Below are positions 1 to 7,700 of a stretch of 14,947 bases of DNA, in pieces. Source of the stretch: CBDVBL01 sp965555375 (GTDB lineage Bacteria > Zixibacteria > MSB-5A5 > UBA10806); the NCBI GenBank assembly GCA_965555375.1, contig CBEWDL010000081.1:1-14947 (forward strand), in the 5' to 3' direction. The position numbers and the translations under genes were made by a program. Each line of letters starts with the position of its first letter. Within the stretch, counting starts at the first letter, position 1. Below the pieces are notes generated by a model, which was not told the origin of the DNA, did not search any database, and was given only the letters and a program-made list of their open reading frames with translations.

Positions 1-22
1 TCCACAGAAAGAGTTTTTTCAT
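1..22 (-). CDS. 5' end of an exported protein gene, truncated by the left window edge
   Basis: The complement of 20-22 is ATG and the frame stays open to the edge, giving only seven residues, MKKLFLW. Two lysines followed by hydrophobic residues look like the start of a signal peptide or lipoprotein leader. The upstream transcript-sense sequence is a purine tract of five GA dinucleotides plus AAG (28-40), about five bases before the ATG, and could serve as a ribosome binding site. A good promoter lies about 325 bases upstream (348-376). Seven codons do not allow the product to be named. The call rests on start codon, purine tract, N-terminal composition and promoter together. Confidence 0.55.
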
Positions 23-347
23 ATTAACTTCTCTCTCTCTAAAAATGTTTATTAATAAGCCTAAAATCTCCTTCGATTTTTACTTAGTTACGTACTTCCT
101 GGTTTCCTGAACACGTTAACGGTTAATTCATAAACTATCGTCGAAGGTTTTCGTTTACGAACCACCTCCTTTTCAGACGGTTTAGAGTTAAGCGAACTGA
201 ATGTTTCGGATGTCTCTTACGTCAACTACTATCAATTCATGTGGGGAAGATCCCCCGAACCGAAGCATTATGCGGGAATTATGTTCTCTCCCCGCAACTC
301 TTGATCTTAACCCCCCGGCCCACCTCTGATGGACCCGGACGCAGTAA

Positions 348-376
348 AATATAAGCATGGGCGAAAGAATTGTCAA
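348..376 (-). promoter_or_regulatory. Sigma70-type promoter reading left toward the gene starting at 22
   Basis: On the minus strand there is a perfect -35 hexamer TTGACA (376-371), a 17-base spacer (370-354) and a -10 hexamer TATATT (353-348, five of six consensus positions). Transcription would begin near 341 and give a leader of about 320 nt. The match and spacing are those of a canonical housekeeping promoter. The caveat is that this organism's sigma-factor preference is unknown, since Bacteroidota for example use a different consensus. Its place in AT-rich intergenic DNA between two co-directional genes supports the call. Confidence 0.6.
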
Positions 377-499
377 GGAAAATAGTCGATTTTTTTGCAT
401 GAAGGATATTTATCCCCACGTTGAAAATGTCAAGTATTTCTAACATCGTGCGGACTACCTCGAAATCGCTTTAAAAGGCCCTGAGCCACCTCCCCGGGT

Positions 500-527
500 T
501 TGTAAATCCCGCCACGCCTATTTACAA
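500..527. repeat. Inverted repeat, 8-bp arms
   Basis: TTGTAAAT at 500-507 and ATTTACAA at 520-527 are perfect inverted copies separated by 12 GC-rich bases. Neither strand shows a T-run directly after the stem, so it is not a standard terminator. It could be a regulator binding site or a chance structure. Confidence 0.3.
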
Positions 528-552
528 GCCTGCTTATTTTAGATCGGCATCA

Positions 553-570
553 GAGTGAATAATTTCACTC
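553..570 (-). terminator. Short hairpin after the protease gene, weak terminator candidate
   Basis: In transcript sense GAGTGAA-ATTA-TTCACTC forms a 7-bp stem with a 4-base loop, starting 19 bases past the protease stop codon. No U-tract follows, so it is at best a weak or factor-assisted terminator, or a 3'-end stabilising stem. Its position at the end of the three-gene run is the main argument. Confidence 0.35.
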
Positions 571-589
571 CAACTCCATGATCATTCTC

Positions 590-3205
590 TTATTGGGCGG
601 AATGCTCTCCGACCGATTCGTCTCGCTCCAGAGATAATCCTCCCTCGTTAACCTTCGTCTTCAAAGTGGGAACGCCGGGAGCCGATAGGCGCGATCCCGG
701 ACAATCCACGCAGCCGGACGCCGTATCGTTGCCTCTGAAGGCGCCGATCTCGACCACAACGTCATTGAGTTCGAATGCCACGCAGTTGCCGTTGGGGTCG
801 GAGGTGGCGGCAAATTCGTCGCCATGCGGCGCGCAATCGCAGGTGAAATACGGCGGCAGCGTACCCCTGTATAGACCGATCATGGCTATGACGTCGCCCA
901 GCTCCAGCGGGACCCCGTTGTTGTCCACGTCACCGCTGATATAGTCACAGCCGGGGACATATTCGGTATCGATAATGGTCTGGGTCTCGGCAACGTCTGC
1001 AAACGGTTCGGCGTTACCGGCGGTATCGTAACATCTGGCCTCGAAGTAATAGGTATGACCGTCCTCGCCGGTGAAGGTCTCGGATGTTCCTTCGTATTCG
1101 ACCAGCCAGGGCGTCCAGGCGCCTTCGCCGTCTTTGTACTGGACATCATAAATGCCGCTGATTCCCGAATGCTCATCGGATCCGGCAGTCCATGAGACCT
1201 CGAAACTTAGTTCGCCGCTGATGGACGGTGAGGAGGCGACGCACCCCGCAGGGGGAATACCGTCATATTGCATATCGTCCTGGACATAGGTGGTATAATC
1301 GGTATTGTTGACGTTATCCACCAGCCAGACGTAGATTGTGTGGCTGCCTGAAGATGGGAAGACGTATTCGCCGGGAGGTTCGCCGTCTAAAGATCCGTCA
1401 AAATTGAAATCGTTAATCGGTGGCTGATCCAGTTTGTAAAGAGCGATATTGATTCCGGAGAGATCCGCCGGATTGGTCCAGTTCAGCGTGAACGCAGGGT
1501 CGTTGCTCCAGCCGTCGGGGACAGCATCGAAACCTATGGGGCTACCGGGCGCCTGGGTATCAATTCCAAAATCTTCCACCGTCGACCATTCGGACCAGTC
1601 CCCTCCGTCTCCGGCGCGAACCCTCCAATACCATATACCGTCGGCCAGCGGATTCGGCGATGTGTAGGAGGTCTGGGTAATACTTGAGTTATCGATATCC
1701 GGCGAGGGGAACGACGGGCCCTGATCGACCTGGAGATGGTATACTGTGGCGCCGTTGACCTCGCTCCAGATGAAGGTTGGATAAGGATTGGATGTGAACA
1801 GGCCGTTTACCGGCGACGATAGTTCGGGCGGATCCAAACCCTGGAAACCCTCTACGGCATTGTAGGCGTTGATGCGGCCTGAACCCAGCCAACCCTGGTT
1901 GTAATAGTAGTCGTCAATTGGTTCGGCCGAGTCTATGATAATGTCATGGACTTCGGAACGAGTCAGGGATGGATCGACGGCCACGATCAACCCGGCCAGC
2001 CCGACCACAAAGGGCGCCGACATGGACGTGCCGTCGAGATATGTATAGGTATTGTTATAATATGTGGAACGGATACTGACGCCGGGGGCGGCAATGTCCA
2101 CCCAGGTGCCGTAGTTGGACCAGCCCGCCTTATTATCCGACTGATCTGTTGCCGCAACCGCGATAACGCCCGCTCTCGTGGCCAACCACGGTTGTGACGT
2201 ATTGCCATCGTTCCCGGCTGCCGTCACTATGAGCACTCCATGGCTGTGCGCATAGGTAACGGCGGCGGAGAGGTATGATGTGTATGATGATCCCCAGGAG
2301 CAGTTAGCCGCTCTGGCGCCTTTATTACCGGCATAGTATAAAGCCTCAGCGGCGAAATCCATTCGCACGTAACCCCAGCCATCATTGGCCAGCCATCCAA
2401 TTCGCAGGGCCATTATCTTGCAGTCGAAACCGAGGCCGGCGACGCCGGTGCCGTTATTGGTTTCAGCGGCGGCGATTCCTGCCACGTGGGTGCCGTGCCC
2501 GGCAAAATCCATGGGATTGTTATCCTCGCCGGAACAATCCTCGTTCGGCCAGCAACCGGAGATACCGGTTACGAAATCCCAGCCTCTATAATCATCGAGA
2601 TAACCGTTGCCGTCGTTATCTCCTCCTCCGATAGGATCAGCGGTATTGAGCCAGATATCACCGTCGAGATCGGGATGATCCCAATCGACTCCCGTGTCGA
2701 GAATAGCCAGTGCGATATCAGGGTCGCCCTGGGTAATATCCCAGGCCTGGTAAGCGTCGATTCTGCCGAGAGCCCATTGTGAGGAACGATAAGGATCATT
2801 GGGGTAAAAATTAACTCGATGAATTGCCACAGGCTCGGCGATATTTACCACTGCAAGATTATTGTAAGCAGAAAGGGCCTCCTCCAGCCCCGATTCACCT
2901 ACAAAGGTGAACCTGTAATATCCTGCCATCTCAATCTCGCCGTGTTCCACAGCGCCGGGAAACAGCGGTTTCATTTCTATCACCGCAAGCTGATGATTCA
3001 ATTCATCGACTTCGGCTATCCCTGTTATCGCGATTCCATTCTGGATAACCGGGGAAAGGGGGATGTTTCCGGGTAGGAATTGGACAATTATTGCGTCGGG
3101 GACATAACTCAGATCAGTATCTAACTGCTGGGCGTATCCCCCACTGATGAGCAAAAACAGCACTGATAACGCTGATATAACGACCCCCTCAAAATACCGC
3201 CTCAT
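590..3205 (-). CDS. Exported subtilisin-family (S8) serine protease with Ig/Fn3-like modules and a dockerin-like C-terminus
   Basis: An 871-aa secreted endopeptidase. I chose the ATG at 3205 over the in-frame ATG at 3238 (11 codons earlier). AGGAGAGGAG lies five bases before 3205, and this start gives a clean signal peptide (MRR, then a hydrophobic core to about residue 26, with a GYA/QQ cleavage region). Residues about 33-130 resemble a fervidolysin-like propeptide. The catalytic domain spans about 140-455 with an intact triad: Asp170 (AILDTGVD), His237 (GHGTHVAG) and Ser394 (DGTSMSAP). Asn332 (AAGNDG) is the oxyanion-hole residue. An Asp/Asn/Gly-rich segment at 193-206 looks like a calcium-binding insertion. 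Three Ig/Fn3-like modules follow (about 457-550, 551-650, 651-745), then a dockerin-like pair (about 752-826) carrying several cysteines and a degenerate first loop. No T9SS sorting domain is visible at the C-terminus. It is last in the operon, 45 bases after the preceding stop. Its substrate is unknown; processing of the neighbouring giant protein is a guess. Confidence 0.93.
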   Translation of the reverse strand: MRRYFEGVVISALSVLFLLISGGYAQQLDTDLSYVPDAIIVQFLPGNIPLSPVIQNGIAITGIAEVDELNHQLAVIEMKPLFPGAVEHGEIEMAGYYRFTFVGESGLEEALSAYNNLAVVNIAEPVAIHRVNFYPNDPYRSSQWALGRIDAYQAWDITQGDPDIALAILDTGVDWDHPDLDGDIWLNTADPIGGGDNDGNGYLDDYRGWDFVTGISGCWPNEDCSGEDNNPMDFAGHGTHVAGIAAAETNNGTGVAGLGFDCKIMALRIGWLANDGWGYVRMDFAAEALYYAGNKGARAANCSWGSSYTSYLSAAVTYAHSHGVLIVTAAGNDGNTSQPWLATRAGVIAVAATDQSDNKAGWSNYGTWVDIAAPGVSIRSTYYNNTYTYLDGTSMSAPFVVGLAGLIVAVDPSLTRSEVHDIIIDSAEPIDDYYYNQGWLGSGRINAYNAVEGFQGLDPPELSSPVNGLFTSNPYPTFIWSEVNGATVYHLQVDQGPSFPSPDIDNSSITQTSYTSPNPLADGIWYWRVRAGDGGDWSEWSTVEDFGIDTQAPGSPIGFDAVPDGWSNDPAFTLNWTNPADLSGINIALYKLDQPPINDFNFDGSLDGEPPGEYVFPSSGSHTIYVWLVDNVNNTDYTTYVQDDMQYDGIPPAGCVASSPSISGELSFEVSWTAGSDEHSGISGIYDVQYKDGEGAWTPWLVEYEGTSETFTGEDGHTYYFEARCYDTAGNAEPFADVAETQTIIDTEYVPGCDYISGDVDNNGVPLELGDVIAMIGLYRGTLPPYFTCDCAPHGDEFAATSDPNGNCVAFELNDVVVEIGAFRGNDTASGCVDCPGSRLSAPGVPTLKTKVNEGGLSLERDESVGEHSAQ

Positions 3206-3210
3206 CTTTA

Positions 3211-3220
3211 CTCCTCTCCT
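3211..3220 (-). promoter_or_regulatory. Ribosome binding site that fixes the protease start
   Basis: In transcript sense AGGAGAGGAG ends five bases before the ATG at 3205. It sits between the two candidate in-frame starts and so falls inside the longer frame, which argues for the shorter protein. The 45-base gap (3206-3250) shows no promoter, which fits co-transcription with the gene upstream. Confidence 0.75.
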
Positions 3221-3250
3221 GACAATGGCACATCGCATGAACAGAAATTA

Positions 3251-4729
3251 TTATTTCAACATGAACACTTTGACGCCGGCGCTGGCGCCCTGGCCGTGGA
3301 GCCGGACGAAATACATCCCGCTGGCGACACTCCGACTGTGCTGGTCTGTGCCGTCCCAGAAAGCCCTGCGTGGCCCGGCGAGAAGAAATCCTTGTTCCAA
3401 AACCCTCACTTTTCTTCCAAGAATATCATAGACTATCAGATCATACTCCCCATCCGAGGGTAGATTATAGCTGACCGAGACCGCTCCATTAAACGGATTA
3501 GGGTAGCAGGAAACGGAAATGTGCGATTCCGAAGGCTGCGTTATGGACGATCCTGAGCCGGAACAGACGACATTGTAATCGATATCGACGGCCTGACCCG
3601 TATTATTTGAGAATTCAGCTCTGGCAATATTGAAAAGTGGATCTCCAGAGGCATTGGATCCCGAATACACGACTGTAAGCAGTCTGCCCGACGAAAAATC
3701 CGAACCCCGCGCATTCCAATCGTAGACGGCGATCATCAATTTCCCCTCTGAAGCCGTGCATGATAATTGAAGCGGGGCCGCTGAGCTATCCAAAAGGACA
3801 GCCACCGGTTCAACGATATTAGCGTCATATTCCAGGACAAAATACGCACCCCCAATAGACTCACTCCCTTGAAGAACCATATCAAATCTGCCATAGTTGT
3901 CAACCATTTTCGTGAAATGGTTTTCAAAATCAGAATCGCTTTTCAGGGCTTGATTTTCCGCCATAGGAGGAGGAGCGACAAGAACAGTATCCCCGCTTAC
4001 AACAGCCAGAAGATAAACCAGGTCAGCGATGCTGGCCTGCACACCATCGCGATTGCAATCGGAGTTGGCGTATTGCCGCCGGTTGAATTCGGTGTAACCC
4101 ATGAAGTAATTCAGGAAGGTTACGGCGTCGCCAATCTCGAACGTATATCCGTTAAGGTTGATATCGCCGTATAGAGGGTGAATAATGAGAATGTCGCCCT
4201 GAATCAAAGATAAATTCGGCGGAATAATCCAGGTCCCGTCCTCCAGCAAAAGAGAGTTATCGGGATATGGAGTATTCGGGTCTTCGTAGAAAGTCATATG
4301 GGTCAGGAGATCATATCCCAGATCCTCCGAGGTCACAGCGCATGAGATCCAGGCAAAAATCGTATCACCTTCGATCGGCGGAATCTGAGGTGGAGGCGGT
4401 AAGTCTGTAAGAAGATTTATATATATCCGTCCGGGAAAGCTGAGATCCGCAGCGAAACTCTGGAAGAACATATTGGGCGCAACCACATTGGGCGTGAGAA
4501 GGCTCTGATCGTAGGATAGGACTATATTTACTCCGATTGTCGGCTGGCTGGTTGAAATCCATATCGGAATCAAAAGATCAGGTTCTCCCGGAATAGCCTC
4601 AATCAGCTCGCCGAAAGATATTTCATAAGTATCCGTCGGCAACCGGGGCGATTGATTCGCATTTGCCGTATATGACGTGGCTCCTGACATCAGGAAAATT
4701 ATAAACACTGGCAGCCAATTTTTATGCAT
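3251..4729 (-). CDS. Exported cohesin-like / dockerin-like protein with a T9SS type-A sorting domain
   Basis: A 492-aa protein with a signal peptide (MHKNW, then a hydrophobic stretch, with likely cleavage after ANA at residue 25). Residues about 36-176 show the cohesin-type pattern: a strand rich in 'LIPIWIS', then 'VNIVLSYD' and a late 'GDTIFAWISC'. Residues 187-248 are a dockerin-like EF-hand pair, with Asp189/Asn191/Asn193 in loop 1 and SDCNRDG in loop 2. Residues about 277-388 look like a second, shorter cohesin-like module ('AYFVLEYD', 'GRLLTVVYSG'). Residues 402-492 are a FlgD-like/T9SS type-A sorting domain: CYPNPFNG, then YDILGRKV, GMYFVRL, and a terminal Lys. Type IX export across the outer membrane and surface attachment are expected. 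The start codon is three bases after the giant gene's stop, so translational coupling is likely. Cohesin assignment is by pattern only; the sorting domain and dockerin-like pair are firmer. Confidence 0.9.
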   Translation of the reverse strand: MHKNWLPVFIIFLMSGATSYTANANQSPRLPTDTYEISFGELIEAIPGEPDLLIPIWISTSQPTIGVNIVLSYDQSLLTPNVVAPNMFFQSFAADLSFPGRIYINLLTDLPPPPQIPPIEGDTIFAWISCAVTSEDLGYDLLTHMTFYEDPNTPYPDNSLLLEDGTWIIPPNLSLIQGDILIIHPLYGDINLNGYTFEIGDAVTFLNYFMGYTEFNRRQYANSDCNRDGVQASIADLVYLLAVVSGDTVLVAPPPMAENQALKSDSDFENHFTKMVDNYGRFDMVLQGSESIGGAYFVLEYDANIVEPVAVLLDSSAAPLQLSCTASEGKLMIAVYDWNARGSDFSSGRLLTVVYSGSNASGDPLFNIARAEFSNNTGQAVDIDYNVVCSGSGSSITQPSESHISVSCYPNPFNGAVSVSYNLPSDGEYDLIVYDILGRKVRVLEQGFLLAGPRRAFWDGTDQHSRSVASGMYFVRLHGQGASAGVKVFMLK

Positions 4730-4732
4730 AGG

Positions 4733-7700
4733 TTACCTCTGCCCTCCTCTCCGCAATCCGTAATCCATAACATCTCTGGGGACCACGCCTAACCTTCCTC
4801 CGTCTGGTGGCGATGGTGGCGGTGGCGGGTCACCTTCCCCCCTGACATAGGCGATAAGATAAATGATATCAGACATATCGCCGATAGTACCGTCACCATT
4901 GACATCGGCTCGATCCAGGGGCTCAGGAATCTCCGCCCCGCCCCTGTAATAAGCAACGAGTAATATAACATCGGCAAGGTTGATGATGCCGTCGGCATCG
5001 ATATCGCCCCTGATATAGGTTATTACGGTTATATTCACGCGAAGCGTATCGGTCAGGCCAAAGCTTTCGGTGGCCACGAGCGTAACTGTTGTATCGCCTC
5101 CTTGATCCATGGTTGGCACCCAGTGCAATGATCCTATCCCGCCTCCCGAATCTACAAACGTCATTCCGAACGGCAGGGTCTCAACGTAGCTTAGAGTTAT
5201 CGGGTCATTCTCCGGGTCCATGGCAACTATAAGCAGATCAAGCGTGTCGTCGGCATTCACCTGCTGATCGGGAATGGGCACAAACACCGGCGGATGGTTG
5301 CCGGATGTGATTACCTCTACGTTTACGATCTGCGAATCGGCCAGGGATGAGTCCATCTGATCATAGCATCCAAAGGTAATCTGATAAGCACCTATATCTT
5401 CGAATCTCGGGCGCCACGAGAACAACGCTGTACCATCGCCATAGTCTGTAAACTCCGCCGAATCCGGCACATCCCTGTTGAAAAGCAGAGGGATAGTTAA
5501 ATCGGGATCGGTCGTGACGATATCCAGGTGGAGCATAAATCCATCACCGATGGTCGTATCCGGAATCGGCAAGAGCACCGGAGGACGATTGACATCTTCG
5601 ATTATGATATAGACCATCATCTCATCTGTTAACTCCGGATCGGTCTCATCAACCGCCAGGAACAGGGCAGAATCGAGGCCCGCCTGGAAGTAGTCCGGAT
5701 TGAAATCGAAGGTGCCCGTGCCATCGCCATTATCGACAAAGGAGGAATTAGGCGGAGAGATCAAAACCTCCAGAGCCGGTATGGTGCTATCGGGATCTGA
5801 GCTGACCACTGCGAAATTGAGATTCTGACCTTCCAGAACGTTGAAGGGCCCGATATGATCAAACTCGGGCGGCCTGTTAAGGTCGACAACGGTGATAGTG
5901 ACGATCTGGGAATCCGCGATTGCGGCATCCTCCATGTCGATGGCAAGGAAAGTCACCAGATATTCTCCCGATTGGAAGAAACTGGGATTGAACGAGAATT
6001 GCCCGCTTCCATCACCGAGATCTGAGAACTCGGAGTTTTCAGGAAGGTTATGGGCATCCATTATGGGAATGGTGGAATCGGGGTCGCTGGCAAAAACAGA
6101 AAACTCCAGGATATCCCCCTCCGTGATTGTCTGATCTGAAATCGGTTCCAGTTCGGGGTACTGGTTGCCGGCTTCGATCACAGTCAGATCGACATATTCC
6201 GAATCGGCATACCCCTCACCGTCATCGGCGATTATGAGCATGTTATAGACGCCGGACTGATTATAGAACGGCCCATACGATAGGACGCCATAACCGTTGG
6301 AGGAATCCGTCAGCACCAGATTATATGGCGCGCCCTCGACGGTGAAAGCGGGGAAGGTCGAATCCGGGTCGGTGGCTGATATCAGCACCTCAAGCGAATC
6401 ACCTTCGACGACTGATAACGGGCCGATCGGGTTTAGAGTCGGAGGTTGGTTGCCCATATCTATAACCTGTACCAGGGTCGGTTTGGTATCAACGTATTCA
6501 CCATCGGTAGCGGCGAAATAAATGATAAAGATGCCGGTTTGGGTGAAGTCGGGATAGAAGATGAACTGGCCGGTGCCATCGCCGAAATCATGGAATTCCG
6601 ACCTCGGCGGCAGAGGATCCGGGCAGTCGCAATTGATGAATAGCACGATAGAATCCCCATCGGGATCAGTAGCGAAAAGATCAATCGTCAATATATCGCC
6701 CTGATTGACCGATCCACCCTGCGGCTGTTCTAACACAGGCGGGCGATTGCTGCCCAATACGGTCAAGCGCACCCATATATCATCGGACATGGGGGGATTA
6801 TCGCTATCCACCGCATAGAAGTAGGCCGAATCAACCCCCGTCTGTTCATAATCCGGGTAGAATCTGAACTCTCCGACTCCATTGTCCGTGATTACGAAAT
6901 CGGAGTTCGGCGGCAGATAGCCGTGGGAAAGCGAAATCGGCCCCGGTTCATAATCGCTTGAATCGGTGGCGATTACCGTGGCCACCAGCGTATCGCCCTC
7001 ATGCACCAGCGTATCACCGTCAAAGACTATAAACGGCGGTAGATTAACATCGGTCACAGTTATAAGTACATCTTCGAAATCGGTCAAGCCATAGTTATCC
7101 AGGGCCGTAAAGCGCACCGCATAAATACCGGCTGAATAGAAATCGGGATAATATATAAACCGTCCCGTACCGTCTCCGTTATCGGTGAAATACGATGAAT
7201 CTGGTTGGCCGGAGACCAGAAGAACCGGTGGAAATCCCTCCGGATCGGTGGCGGAGATATCTAAAACCAGACTATCGCCCTCGGCGACCGTTTGTGGTCC
7301 GATAGGATCAAGTATGGGAGGCTGGTTTCCTTCCTCGGCCACGTATATGATCGTCTGCGCCGAGTCGTAATCCTGATTATCGAATACTTTGAATGTAACT
7401 GGATATGTGCCGGATTGAACATAACTCGGAGCAAAAGTAAACAACCCGGATCCATCCCCATTATCAACAAATGTCATATTGTCCACAAGCGAATCAGCGC
7501 TGAGAACCAGCGAGTCTCCGTCGAGATCCGTCGCCGAAACAGGAATTTCAAGCAGATAGCCTTCGGTGATATAGTATGCAGTATCGACCGGAGCAAGCAC
7601 CGGCAGCTGGTTACCAGCCTCAATGATCTCTATCTGGACTAGATCAGTGTCGGCGTCCACACCATCGGTAACAGCAAACGTAATGAGATATATTCCCGCC

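Larger units (their letters stand above)
23..589. other. Intergenic region between the protease gene and the left-edge gene
   Basis: This stretch is visibly more AT-rich than the flanking genes, and I see no convincing coding sequence in it. It holds a hairpin just after the protease stop (553-570), a second inverted repeat (500-527), a leftward promoter (348-376) and then a leader of about 320 nt before the start codon at 22. The leader contains short palindromes: TTAAC-G-GTTAA at 116-126 and TTCGT-TT-ACGAA at 150-161. It also has a textbook Shine-Dalgarno-like AAGGAGGTG on the minus strand near 164-172 with no suitable start codon after it. The long leader could hold a regulatory element, but no known riboswitch or RNA family is recognisable. 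Confidence 0.6.

Noticed and set aside
164..172. Leader peptide after the AAGGAGGTG on the minus strand
   Set aside because: No ATG, GTG or TTG at proper spacing. The nearest ATG gives a two-codon frame, and the GTG inside the motif would leave no room for ribosome binding.
188..400. 70-aa minus-strand open frame between the protease and the left-edge gene
   Set aside because: No ribosome binding site of note, no recognisable motif, low-complexity composition, and it overlaps the likely promoter at 348-376.
500..540. Plus-strand terminator (8-bp stem followed by a T-rich stretch ending TTATTTT)
   Set aside because: The T-rich part is separated from the stem by mixed sequence, and no plus-strand gene ends here.
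3206..3238. Longer protease N-terminus starting at the ATG at 3238
   Set aside because: It adds an 11-residue basic stretch before the signal peptide and would contain the strong ribosome binding site of the ATG at 3205.
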